Shown here: positions 36,181-48,500 of the stretch, in pieces | Numbering within the stretch: position 1 is the first letter of the stretch | Layout of the letters: every line of letters begins with the position of its first letter | NCBI GenBank assembly: GCA_000708835.1 | Contig: DF237194.1 | Span: 23,317-87,316, forward strand | Length of the DNA: 64,000 nt | Origin: Klebsormidium nitens | Taxonomy: Eukaryota; Streptophyta; Klebsormidiophyceae; Klebsormidiales; Klebsormidiaceae | Direction of reading: 5' to 3' | Notes under the pieces: model-generated | Database searches by the model: none | The model's input: the letters and a program-made list of their open reading frames with translations, nothing else | Told to the model about the DNA's origin: nothing | Made by a program: the position numbers and the translations under genes

Positions 36181-37266
36181 GCCGAGGTAATGCGAGCGCG
36201 TTCAAGGACGACAGCTGGCGGGCGGGCAGGCAGTCTGCCGGATCAGCCTCGGGCTCTAGCATGTGTTGCTGTGGGCCTTTGGCTTACGGATAGTCTCGCA
36301 AGCTGAGCGCGATGCGTAGAGGAATCTAGAGAGCAGAAAGGATCATGTTGTTGCAAAGTTCCGTCATACGCTTGTCTTTGACACTCTCTTTACATTGTCA
36401 ACATAGCAAAGTATTCTAAAAGTGAGAAGTGTTACTCTTTTCTTCATACGATGACATCTTACTGCTGCCAGGCGTCAAGCTGACGTGTTGTCGCTCATGA
36501 GGATTCCTTGTTGGACCACGGAATGCATTATCGCGGCCTTACTAATATCCAAGGAAGTTCATTTTCTTGCTTCGGCGCATAAGGCTGACCACTTTGCGGG
36601 TGTACATGTATGATCGTGCTCTGCATTTGATTCATGCATGCGGTGGCCGCCAGCATGGACATTGCATGACGACAAGTCAGTCAAATACTGGATTGAAAAG
36701 TTGCGCATGGAATGACAGTGCTGTGCACGAAACGTTGAAGCCGGCATATAACTACAGCCAGCAGTATCGTTCAATCGTTGGCAGCCGCGCAGAGTGAGGC
36801 GGCCGGCCCCCGGACCGGCGGGAGCCGGGCAAGAGGTGCCCATGCTAGCGGAAAACCCGGGCGCTTCGCTGAATTTCAGATTCCAAAATGGCCTGTACGT
36901 GGTGACACTTGGCCAGATTGCTGACTTGTCCTCCGGCCAAAACAACGGGGCAACTTCACGGGTATCAACAACGAAGTACATGGGCGGCCCACATTACAGA
37001 ACTGTCAGAAGGCTCTTTCACTCAATGGAATCGCCGTCAGGCAATCTAGACGCTTACTTGTAATCCACTCTGTAGACGCCCCGCGCTGCTGCTTGTGCTT
37101 CTGCTAGCTGCTCTGTATTTGGCTCTTGTAATATAGAGCCTGATCTACGAAGCTCAACAAATTACAGCATTGCGCTGTTTTTTGTGATCAAAAGACTCAG
37201 GCGACTCGCGGCATTGCCCTCTAGAAGAACGTCGTAAGAGCAAGGATTGAAGTAGGAAGGACTGCA
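36181..37266. other. Intergenic: upstream region of the unknown gene at 37267
   Basis: No gene, RNA or repeat that I can support. The right end should contain the promoter and leader of the 37267 gene. Confidence 0.4.
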
Positions 37267-40200
37267 ATGGCGCCAAAGGCTAAGAAGGAGGAAACGAATC
37301 ACTCTGATGCAGTCAAAGTTCTTGAGGAGGGGCACCTGTTCTTCTTCTACCGGCCGAAAGTGGAGCAGGAGTCCCCAGAGAGCATCGACGATCTCCAGAG
37401 GTTGTATCTTGTGATGCGTCCGGTTGGGGGCTCAGATGTCGGGCCACAAGGGGAGGAAGCTGTGCAGGATGAGGGGGATGAGAAGCAGCTGAAGCAGAGC
37501 AAGGTGAAAGGATTGGTTGGTTTCGTTGTGGAGTGGACTAGTGCTTTTGCGTGAAACAGTGTACGTGTAAGATCACAAGCTTAGCTTCATCACTCAGCCA
37601 CTAACACCAGCTCGGAGAGACTGTTCAAGCACTTGGCATTGCAATTGAGCAATAACAGGCAAAGGGTATAGTGCATCTGACAGTTCCCAATATCACAATC
37701 AATGTTCTGCGGGTGTTTGGGTATGTGGGGTACAACCTGAGAGTAGCTGCTTCAACTGAGGAGTCTCAAAGATAATGACGCTGATAGTGATGATAGTCTT
37801 CCCTCTTGTGAGTCTCGTAATGTAACTGCATGCATGGTGTCTGAAACTTTCAGCAGGCAGACCAGCCACAGACTCCTCTTAAACTTCAGCTTGTCAGAGA
37901 CTTTTTACTCAAAAATCTGAGTTTAAGTTTTCAAAGTTTTGGCTCTGCCTACTGAAGCGGTCGTTGCGCTGCTCAATCATCTAATGTATGGATTGTCGAG
38001 TTTGTATTCAAGAGTGTTGGGTTTGAGGGGTATATCACAGAGTAGGCCTGAAGTTGGAGGACAAAGTTTCAAACGCGTCAGTTGTTCGACCTTTTCTTGC
38101 AAATGACAAGATTGGCTTCCTTCTTGGGCAACAGAACGACCTGACGACACCAGACAATCATAGCAAAATTGAGAGCCCCAAGATATCTGGACAAATTATA
38201 AGAAAAGTGTCATTCCTGCTATTTACGTCAGCCCATGCTGTCGCCACTTGACAAAGGTGTGCCTTCACAATGCAGGAGGAACATCTGAAAAAGGTTGAGG
38301 ACGTAGCACAGCAGACAGGTTCACGGGGCGGAGCCAAGCAAGAAAAGGGCGCCACTGCAAAGAAAGACGGCCCTAAGGGTCACACCAACGAAGAGCAAGC
38401 CAAAGGGGGGGACGAAAAATCTGCCAAAAAGCCAAAGACCGAGGAACAAGGCGAGGGGGATGAAGCGGAAGGTGGGAAAGTGGGGGGAAAGCCACTCCAC
38501 AAGAAGGATCTGAAGCTGAGGCTGCGGTATGTGGTGGTTGCAAAGAAGGCGCTGCCGAAAGTGACGGGGAAGAAGAGCCGACCATTCTGGGCGTTTGTGG
38601 AGACCGTAACGGACGATCCTGAGGTATGGTTTTGGGTTTTGGGTTTTGGGTTTTGGGGTTCTGGTTTTCGGTTTTGGCGATTTGGGGTTTAGGAAAAAGT
38701 AGGACTCTGTGGTTTGAGGCCGTTTTGGGCGTCCATGGAGATTGCCACGGACGATTCCGGGGTGAGAAGTTGGTGTTTATAACGTGAACCTCGTAGGAAG
38801 AACTGGCCAGGACTATGTTGAAACATTGTCCGTTTGGTTCCAAAAGCGGATGAGAGTTGGGGCATGGATCTTCAAAACCTCTTGTCGTTTGTACTCGCCT
38901 CTCTAAAATCTCCCTTTACCAAGACATCAACCGAGTGTCAAGCTATTGCATCTGACTTTTCCTGGCTTGCTGCTGAGACATCTCGCAATTTGGTTCGTTT
39001 GGAGATGGACACTGAAAGAATATCTTCCCCTTGAAAGCTGCAGTCTGCATCATCGGACAGATTTGAAAACATGCGGAAGGTACCTTTGACTGTATATTGC
39101 TGGTAGCATCACCGTTGTATCACGTGTTGGCAATTCAGAAACTTGGATCCTTGGAGAATCACTGAATTGCTTTGCCAACTTCAAGAATCGCTCTCGCAGG
39201 TGATTCGACAGAAGCTCAAAGGAAGTACGTACGAAACAAAGACCCGAGGGACGCGGCACCAGCCCGCGGCGCGGCCTTGCGGAGTAAGTCGCCGATTATC
39301 CGTTTCCAGATTGTCTTGCTTTGGTAATCTCAGGAGGCTGCATCGGTTGACCCGATAAGGCTTGATCGGTCTTGGAAATGGATGATGCCTTCGATTCGTT
39401 TCGGCGCAGACTATGATATTTGCTTGACTCCGCAGACGATCTTCGTGGTCGAATAGCAAAGAGTTCGAAGTCCGTCACGCGATGGGAACCATTTCCTGTG
39501 GGAAGCTTTCTCGACGTCCCGAGCCGCTTTATTGGCTTATTTGAACGCCTCTGTAACGAATTGTGCGATCGTTTTCAGTCCGTACAACCAAAGGTTCGAG
39601 CCTCGTTTACCAACCTCAAGTCCTTCGAATAATGAGGATGGTGCAATTACGCTTTCACAGTCTGCCTTTCAACGTTACCTTTTGTCTCTTTTACTTTGAT
39701 TTGCGGGTCCTGCCCCTGTACTCGAGTCACCTTGCTAGTAGTTGTTGTTTCTCTTCTGGCTCTTATTCTTGTGACGATGTACAGAGCACTACGCACCGTC
39801 AGCGAACCCCTACCACTGTAGTATATTTGCCTTTTTAGCTGTTTCTTCTTCTCTGACTCTTAATCTCAAGACATTTTTCAGCGGGGCGTATACAAGAACA
39901 CGACACAACGTAAGCGGATTCGTACCAATGTCGCAATTTGAAAGTCGTTTTCGAGCTTCGCTGATTCTTATTTGTGTGACGGTTTACAGGAGGGCGTGGA
40001 CAGATCATCACGCTTCTGAACGAACTCCTACCACTGTAAAGAGGATGAAGTTTGCAATCGTAGTGTCTTCTTCTCTAACCTTTATCCTTATGACGATGTA
40101 TAGGAGGGTGTGTACAAGATCACGACGCACCATGAGCGCGAGCACACGCACCTGGCGTACAAGCTGGAGCTGCCAAGCACGCCGGGCGAAGTGCAGGTAA

Positions 40201-42094
40201 ATCTGACGGCTCGAAGTGACCCTAAGTGAGACTTACCGGAGGCAGTTTAAAAGCGTACAACAAGTGTCCGAAAAAGCATTCCCATCTCGTTCTTCGCAGC
40301 CCATCGGCTTCTGAAGGTTGTGCTGCAAAGCAACATCCATAGCGTCCAAAAGTTCCTAGGTTGCTTGCTGTATCTAGCCTCCTTAAGCATCTCAAGCCCT
40401 GCCCGAGGCAAGCCTCGCAGTAACCCTTACAAGACTGCAAAGAAACCGTTGCGGCAGATGCGAAGGCTACGATCACGGTTATGCAGATTAGATACAACTT
40501 CGAGGCATTCAATCTCATGACATTCCAACGCCCGCAGGAGATCACAACATTCTGTTTGAGGCGAGCTTCGCAGTACTCCTGCGAAGGATCCATTGCGCCC
40601 GAAAAGCTGACAGAGTCGCAAGAAAAGCAACAGAACCCTCTTCTCACCCCGTTCCTCGCCCGCAGGAAGAGCTCAACATTCTGCCGGAGGCGAGCTTCAT
40701 CGTCCAGGTGAAGAACCCCGACACCCCCTCCCCGCCGAACGTCGGCCTGGGCAACCGCCTGCACCCGGACTTCCCCGATAACCTCAAGCGGGTCTTCCAC
40801 GGCCGGCGATTCGTCCCGGGTACGTTTTTAATTGCTTTTTTTCGGATATTGAATCTAAACAGTCTACATTTAGGTCAGATTTCTGTCTGCGTCCCCACAA
40901 ATGTTGCGGAAACTTGAACATTGAAACCGGACTTCCCCGACAACCTCAAGCGGGTTTTCCACGGCCGGCGCTTCGTCCCGAATCGTGTTTCCCGCCCCCA
41001 TACATTTACTGAAGTCTTGCCATAATTCAATTGAGATGTAATAGCTGTAGGCAGACTTTCCGAATCTCCCCATGAATGTTGCAGAGTATTCGAGAGGGGT
41101 TTTAAACAACCCTTTTGCCGTCGAGGTGAATAGACGGCCGCTCGCGCAGGCTCCGGGCCCCTAAAAGCTCTGTACCTTCTGGAGTCGTTTCGTCCTGGAG
41201 TTTTCCTGGAGCAATTGTTTACGTCGATGTTGGAAAGAGAATACAATGACTTTGATGTAACGAGTATTCCGGAGCAAAATAGCGGTGATTGCGGACAAAA
41301 GTCTGACGTCTATTTTCTTGCCCACACTCGCATTCCTTGAGTTCTCGTTGCTTCGGGACCGTCGAAGGTCGTCGATCTTCGCGCCAGTTCATCGTGTTTC
41401 GTGATCTCAAAGCCGCGCCTGTCAATTAGGGTGCGTTTGCTTGTCTTATTTTTGAGCCTCGGAGTTGCATCTCGACAAATTGGTTTTCTTGCAAGGTTCC
41501 GGTTCTGCGTATCCAATCTAGGGAACGAATGTATTTAGCTTGTCTTGTCAAAGAACCCTGCACCATTCCAGGTATTATCCAGTGCAAAGTGCAATACTTT
41601 CCAAACCTAGCCGCTTGACGCAAAAGGATGATCGGCTTCAGCCAATTCGGTCACAGGCGGCTTGAAGGCAGTTCAAATGAGTCCTGAATCCGCCGATACT
41701 CGAAGAGAGTCTGTTTTGCGTTACTTGAACCCTGCTGAGCCAGATTCCCCCGACCACAATCTTGACGACTCGGGGGCAAAAACTGGGAAGTGCTGGCCCT
41801 TCCATCCGTTGACGTTTTTCTAACGTGGTTAAGTGCATCAGCTTCAATTGCTTTCAAGTAACGAAAAGTCGTTTCTTCTTTTTCCCTTCTTCAGTGGACC
41901 CGCCTGACTTTCTAGATTACCCCGGCTGCGAATTCATCCTCATTTCGGCAACCGACGACGTCGAACACGAGCTCGGGATCGAGATACCAAAAGAGCACGA
42001 GGGCCTCGAAAGCAGTGACCTGGTGCGGACGCTAAAACTGGACGAGGAACTAGAGAAGGTGCGGAAGCCGCTGCTTGAGGGGGAATGGGCCTAG
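37267..42094 (+). CDS. Conserved protein of unknown function (YETKTRGTRH family)
   Basis: Six exons: 37267-37503 (donor alternatively at 37515), 38276-38623, 39200-39283, 40104-40196, 40666-40819, 41895-42094; phases agree and the product is about 372 residues. Exon 1 reads EEGHLFFFYRPKVEQE and LQRLYLVMRP. Exon 2 has a long Lys/Glu/Gly linker, then KKDLKLRLRYVVVAKKALP and FWAFVETVTDDPE. Exon 3 has STYETKTRGTRHQPAARPCG. Exon 4 has GVYKITTHHEREHTHLAYKL. Exon 5 has EELNILPEASFIVQVKNPD. Exon 6 has DPPDFLDYPGCEFILI. The pattern resembles a conserved protein family that I believe also occurs in bacteria, in which the charged linker would be an insertion; I cannot name it or its activity. No transit peptide or membrane segment is evident. 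Ghost exons are dense in its introns. Confidence 0.7.
38625..38690 (+). repeat. Telomere-like TTTTGGG run in an intron
   Basis: Starting two bases past the exon 2 donor, TTTTGGG is repeated about four times and then decays. It is followed directly by a ghost of exon 2. Confidence 0.75.
38702..38765 (+). repeat. Ghost copy of exon 2 end in the unknown gene
   Basis: The sequence parallels 38580-38630: ccgttttgggcgt..atggag, then acggacgattccggggtgag. It even keeps a donor (GGGGTGAGA), as the real exon ends DDPE|GTATGG. Confidence 0.8.
39773..40040 (+). repeat. Three ghost copies of exon 4 start in the unknown gene
   Basis: The real exon begins at 40104 after acgatgtatag. Similar junctions with following codons occur near 39776-39820 (acgatgtacag), 39880-39912 and 39983-40040 (gacggtttacag followed by gagggcgtg). 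Two of them also share the phrase cctaccactgta. Confidence 0.8.
40511..40990 (+). repeat. Ghost copies of exon 5 edges flanking the real exon
   Basis: The start of exon 5 is copied upstream at about 40527-40575 (cgcccgcaggag.tcacaacattctg). The end is copied downstream at 40923-40983, nearly exactly (cttccccgacaacctcaagc and ggccggcgcttcgtcccg). The real exon is 40666-40819. Confidence 0.85.
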
Positions 42095-44150
42095 GCTTGC
42101 GACACGTGGCAGATCGAGAGAGCCGATCGAGGTGGAGTGGGCGCACGATTGGGCGTAAGTGGCATGGAAGGAGGTTGTTGATTGTTAAAGGTGGGGAGCT
42201 TGAAGCATCGAACGGTCGTCAGCGGACAGATGGTGAGTCCACACCAGGTCGATCAGTCGATGAGAAACAATTAGGTGGTCCAATGTTGAGGTCGTACTTA
42301 ACACGCGGCCCGGCCGAGGTTGCCTGGGGCGAGCTTTCGAGGATCAAGGGTCGCAACTAAATGTACTGCGTGTTACTTGACTCACAGCAGGCATGCCAAT
42401 GTATGAAAATCAGCCCCATTGTGATTCGCTTTGGGGGCCTGTAATCAACAAGCGGTGGATTTTGGGGTTTGGATCAGATGAGTCTCTCTTGACTTTGAGC
42501 GGCAAGGGTAAGAGCAGAGATCAACCTAGCAGCAGATCAAGGCACATAGACAATCCGCACTGTTCGGCTTTCGAATTGTTCGAGCAAGGAATTGCCGTCA
42601 CTCGTTTTGGACAGAGCAGCAGACTGCGGATATCCTTGCACGTTTGAAATTCTTCTGGCGGTGCCAGTCTCATTTCACCTCCTCAGGCTTTCAATATGTG
42701 CCTAGTAATAAAGCATGCACGGCCGATCTCAAATCGGTGTTGAGTGCTTCGTGTAATTTCATGCACCTATTTGCGTGCCCATGTGGTCCTCAGTAGCTAT
42801 ACCACGTTCAATGACCGTCTGCGAACTACGCAGTACCGTAGTTCTGAGATCGAGTGAGTCCGAGTTGATCTGCCATTTGAGCGCAATGATCTGGGATATC
42901 ATGATCATGTGCAAGACAACCGTCAAAGTAACGTTTGCATGATCGACGATCGTTTGCATGTGCAAACGATTCAGTTCAATTCGATATAATGTCTGCATGC
43001 TTGGTTCAGTGACCTGGCATCGTGAGATACCCTATGAGTTCCTAGCTATATGTACTAACGGCGCAACCGTGGCGGGTGGCATACTTGGAGCAAATTTTCT
43101 GCTGTTCTCAGTCTAGGTCAATTTGGCTAAGGCTAGTTGGGCATAACTGTGTATATTTCAAAAGTCAATCTGGTATGGAGCATTAGTGAATAGGGCCAGG
43201 CTGAGCTACCGGCGGCTGCAGATAGCACGACAAACTTGGACACAGCACTTCAGTGAACAGCGGCAGCCCGGCCCCTGCTCAAGCAACGTCTGGCGCTCAG
43301 AACCGTATGCATTCAGTCTACCATATGCTTCTTTCAGTGGCTCATACAATGCATATATTGATCGAACCGTCTTAGCTCGCAGACGGTCTGACAGTAATCA
43401 TACCCGTCAGCAGGCACAATAAAAAAATGTCAACTTGAACAGGGGCATGCAACAGTGTATGCTAAGCCTGAGGGCTCGACTTATCAACGCGTGCAGAGTC
43501 TGAGGAGGCATCCCAAACAAAGGACCACAGATATCGAGCCTGGACACCTGTTGCTCTATGACACCTGGACAGGCCCTACGAGCATCTCGCTAGATGGTTG
43601 TGGGCAATGAATGCTGACCCAATAATGGACGAATACTTTGATTTTTATCGGGGCCCATCCGATTTGGGTTTCTTAAGTTCGTGTTCTACCTCTTTCCAGT
43701 AGTCCATCCCCCTGCAACGAAAACTCAGAAAGTCGTGACATCTATCTTCAAACAGTGAAAGCGGTGGACTTGACGTCAGACTCCGAACCACCTTTGGCAC
43801 TCAGGGAACTTGCAAGAAACTACCCCCAAATCTCAGATAGTGCACCTGTTCTGAATCAAGAACACGTAGTGGTTGTTTGTTGCTTGACAAATCATCAATC
43901 TGAAAGAAACAACCTTGAATCCTTGTTCGAATCCCAAAACATAGAATTCCCTTGATTCAGATGGTGGTATGGCCTGCATGGCCCCATGAATGAAACATGC
44001 ACAAAGCAAACAACTCATCAAGCAGACTCGACGAAAGGTGGGAGGAGTCACGGAAGGCCATTTCGGAATCTTTCGAAGCTGCCACGCTAGAAACATACAC
44101 ACTCATATCTTGATTGCAAAAACCTTCAACGAATCTGCTCAAATCTTTAG
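42095..44150. other. Intergenic, no gene recognised
   Basis: About 2 kb between converging gene ends. Open frames are short and without family signatures. Confidence 0.45.
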
Positions 44151-44282
44151 CAACATCGTTGAGTTCCTTTAACAAAAGTAATCACCTTTTCGAAATCTAA
44201 CATTACATGAGAATTTTGCCAGGTTAAGATCCTCTTGACGCAACGTTGAGGGCAGCATAGGCAGAAGGGGATGGCGACTTAC

Positions 44283-44434
44283 CTCTGAACAGTGGCTCCG
44301 ATGTCTGGCAGCTCATACCTCTGCCCCAGGTAAACGCCAGTTACGGTCCCCGCCGCAAAGCACAACACAGTCGGGTTTTGAAAGATGAAACCTGCGGCGA
44401 GTGTTCCCAAGAAGGCCCTGATGAAACCGGCCAT
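44283..44434 (-). CDS. Short single-pass membrane protein exon (STMP1-like)
   Basis: The exon starts at ATG 44434 and ends at a clear donor (CAGAG|GTAAGT) at 44283. It encodes a hydrophobic GFIRAFLGTLAAGFIFQNP, then VLCFAAGTVTGVYLGQRYEL and PDIGATVQ. The VYLGQ-Y-LP-I arrangement resembles short transmembrane mitochondrial proteins (STMP1 type), which act in the inner membrane near respiratory complexes. The second exon is uncertain. An acceptor near 44197 would add a ten-residue tail (RFRKGDYFC). A more family-like tail, LLKELNDVAKDLSRFVE, is nearby at 44178-44125 but not in frame with any AG acceptor I can find. Confidence 0.5.
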
Positions 44435-45567
44435 TCCCGCTCAGGTTTCAACTGCCCCAGAATGACTGTACTACAAACGCAACTAACGATGACAGCTTGT
44501 CAGGAATCAGACTCACATGGGAAAACCAGAGCGCCTGCAGCCCCTTTCCCAACTATTAGTTCGAAAGGTGTGACCAACAGTAGAAAAGAATAAACCCTTA
44601 CTCATCAGTCTCTTGCTCTGCTGCCACCGGCGCAACTCTGAGACCAATCTGCTATTCGTTGCCGATGCTCAAAAGGCCATCGAGAGCTATGCCAACCTTC
44701 CTTGGTCCTAACACCGACAGAGGTCTAATTTGCCTCCTGATGTTGACTTTGTGCAGATGCAATGCTGGCAAACGACTAAATACTAGTGGTGAGAGTTTAT
44801 TGTGGACAGGGCCGCGCCCAGGCTGCCGAGCGCAGCTTCAAAAAGGTGGTGTAAAGAGCCACTGATGAAGAGGCCGCCACAGGCTTCAAAAGTCAGCGGA
44901 GATCAGTGATCCCCCTTGGTCCAATCCGCCCATTTCTTGCTCCAGATTGTGACAGCAGCTGAGCACAGGCAAAGCCGTGCATACGCTCCTCTTTGTGGCC
45001 CCTGCCAAATGCACTCGTGATGGGGGCACGCGACCGACCAAAGCGAAAGCCGCTGTATAGAAATGTCCTACCGGGCACCTCATTATTGTGCGGTGCTGAG
45101 GCCCATGCTGCCATGCAGGTAAAGCTCGCGAGCCCTTGCCCTCCCTACCGGGTGCGTCTCTGGTGACTGGTCAGCAAGAAGCGGATTTGGACAACCAGAA
45201 CCAGATTCTAGAAACCTGGAATGGTGCGCGACTGCTCAAAAACTCCATGATTGAGATTCAGAAGAAGGGAGGGCGCCGGCATTGGCATTAGCAATGAAAC
45301 GCATGTTGGTCCTTTGAACTTTGAGGTGACCGTAAAGGCAGACGTGGGATGGGTTGTCCTGCTTGTGGAACAGGACCTCTGTAGGCCCTACTTTACCTGC
45401 TGGTGCGAGGCAGCAGGCCGCTTCTGAAGACTTGCGAACTTGGCGCATTGCTTGAGAGGTACTTTGAGCAGGTCGAGCTTCTTTGTGGAAGGTCTAATCG
45501 TCACGCTTTTTCAGCATCGCTTCTTTCGGAACCCTAGGTAACCTGTCGCTTACATTCTGGTACTTGA
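44435..45567. promoter_or_regulatory. Shared upstream region of the short membrane protein (-) and bZIP gene (+)
   Basis: Divergent genes face this 1.1-kb stretch. No third gene is evident. Promoter function is inferred from position. Confidence 0.35.
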
Positions 45568-48500
45568 ATGATTATGATGCCACACATGGCAGCACAGGTA
45601 AAGGAGGACCCGGAGGCTGGCCTTGTGGGAGCAGACGGCGATGGGGAATGGATGGAAGAGCTCCTGCAGTCACATGGTGCAGAAACTGCTCTAGAAGAGC
45701 TTCCCTGCAGCCTGGACTTCAATCTTTTCGCAGCGCCCTGGGCCACCCCTCTGTCCTCCTCTTTAGATGAAGCGGCTTTGGCAGACCCGTTCCCGAACCT
45801 GGATGATTCCTGGGGCTTGCGTTGTGAGGGGCCAGATCTGGATGGGATGCTGCAGGTGCTTGCCGCCAGTCCAAGGGCTGCCTTCGAGATGCATGATGCA
45901 CGTGGAGACGAGACTGGCGCGTGCAGGATCGATGTGCAGGAGTCCCAAGAGAGTAACAAGGTCCAGGAGAGTGGAGAGAGCAGTCAGGCGAACTCCAGCA
46001 ACTCAGAGGATAAGGGCAAAGCGGAGTCCTCTGGGGGGAGCCCTGCCTCCAGCTCTGGGGATGCGCCTTTAAGTAGCGCAGTCAAGCGGCCACTGGGGGT
46101 GAAGACAGAGAAAGAGAGTGACAGCGACAGTGATAACTGCGCAGGAAATCGGCCTGTCGTGGAGCAAGGGGATGTCGAAAAGCTACAGGAGAGGCTCATG
46201 CGGAACAGGGAGTCTGCGCAGCTGAGCCGGCAAAGAAAGAAGGTAGGCCGTTTGAGCTTTCTTCTTGCTTGCAGAGAGGGAGTGCTGGTTCTGGAGAAAG
46301 GGATTGCTGACTTGCGGTTCTGCTGCTGTTTGATTTCAAAGTAGTCAGATAGTTCCAGAGGCAGGTATCTTCAGTTCTGGGTAGTATCCAGCTTTTAGCA
46401 AGCTTTGGGACAGAGGTTGTGTGTGATTGAAGGCATCATTCACACCTTAGAACATGCATTATGCACCTCTGAAAATCGGCAGACAAGCAGTCAAGCGTTC
46501 TGGTGTAACACCCTGTCGCAGCTAGCACAGCTTCCCCAGGGCTTCTACTTAGGAGTCCAGGCATCATTCATGTAAAGAAAACATGTGGACATCAGCATTC
46601 GACAGGGATCAGAACAGTACAATGCTTACTGCTGCTCTTCGAGAGAGCGTGTGAACCTGCCTTTACTTTTGATTATTTCGCACCTGGTTTACCAAGAGCA
46701 TGACCTGCTTTCTAGCTTTTGCACTGTTAGCAAACGAAAGTAAACTCGTCTGTGATTCTAGCGAGCCTTCCAGTGTGCCATTGCTCTTTCTGGTTGGTCA
46801 AGTAATGATTGAAGCATCTTGGAACTGCACCCTGATGTTTTCTTCTGACTGGCAAGCTCTTCAGGCAGCAATCGCCTGTTGTCTTTGTGCATCTGTACAA
46901 ATCCATCTGTCCTTTCAAATCACACAAACCAAATCCTGAAGTGCGATCCCAGACTGTGATAATCAATCTCAACTGTTTCTGCAGGCATACATGGAAGAGA
47001 TGGCCTCCCGTATCCGCTCCCTCTCCACCACAGTCTCCGAGCTCAACACCACAATTGCACACCTCAGCGCTGAGAACGCTAGTCTCCGTCACCAGCTAGC
47101 GTTCTACCTGCCCCCCGGAACTGCGCCCCCACTCCCCGCAGTCGGTCCCCCCTACATGGCTCAGACCGTGCCTGGAATGCGGCCCTTATATCCAGCGCCG
47201 GGGCCGATAGCTTATGGCGGCTACCCTGGGGTTATGAGGCCGGGGTATGCGCCGCCTGTGCCTATTCCGCGACTGTCTGTGCAGAGGTAAGAATGTTCCA
47301 TTAAGTGACAGGCATTGAGACGGTCAAACAAGCCCGTTCTCATCAGGTAGGGCTTCATTGACTTGGTCTCACTGCTGCTACTGCCAGCTGCAAGCAGTAC
47401 AATAGGATACCGTGTGGGGCATGTTACAAAGTAAGCGCACCTATGCAACTCATTAACTGTTACTTGCACCAATATGCGCAAGTGTGGTCTTCAGGCAATT
47501 GTCAAAGCACCAGATCAATGGCCCTGCCAGATACAGCGGCCACTATAGATTAAGAGTTAAGCATCTCATGCACTCGTTGCAAAAAGCGGCACAGCCATAC
47601 AGATGGAAGGGCCAGAAAGAGTCTTGTATATCTCTATTCAGCAGTCTCAGAAGAGACACAAACGCCCACAAGTGTATCCTTGATTATGCTGTATCGTTTG
47701 AAGTCCGAGGACGAGTCTTTCAGAAGCCCAAGCGTAGTGATTGGGAGGGATGATACTCAAAAGTCCTCTCAAGCTGCTAGCTAGATTGCTTTGAGTTGCT
47801 GAACCCTTCTTTTTACCTTGCCTGCAGTGCCGCATCTGCCAAGAAGGCGACCACTAAGCGCGGCACGTCGGCCAAGAGCAAAGCCAAGGACGCCCCCGAC
47901 GGTACCAAGCAGCCAGCTTCGAAGCGCATGAAGCTGCCCGGAAAGGCTGCCGCCGGTATAAGCGCGATGGCGCTCTTCTGTTTTGCCATGGTCATCGCCC
48001 CCGCCAGCTGGCACACCTCCGAGTTGACAACTGGCACGGCTGTGCAGCCCGCAGGGTTTGAGGGTTTTGGCGTGCCGGGATTGAAGGCTGGAGGACGGGT
48101 TTTGATGAGCCTGCCAGAGGGGAACGGAAGTGTTGGAGCGGGGGGGGCAGGTAAGGGCCATGGCAGGGGGGGTTCGGAGGTGGCGCACGGGATGGCAATG
48201 AACGGAACTACAGGGGAGGGAGTTGGAAGCACGCTCGTCAACTCGAGCCTGGTTTGGCAGCAGCTGGTGAACGCAAGCAGCCCGTTCTCTGTGCCGCCCC
48301 GGGGGAACGATGCGCCCGGTTCGCAGCCCTGGGTGCTTAGCAGAGACAGGTCGGGGAAAGTCGAGGGCGACCGTTCGCAAGTTTCGGGGGTAGTTTCGGG
48401 GATTGTGCCAGAACGTGGGGACTGGATCCGAAACGCAGTAGTCGTCGAGGCGCGGCGCGCGGCAGGGCGGATCGTGGCTGACGTGGCCCTCCGAAAGAGC

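Noticed and set aside
38625-38690. TTTTGGG run as a chromosome end
   Set aside because: It lies inside an intron of a continuous gene and is only about four units long.
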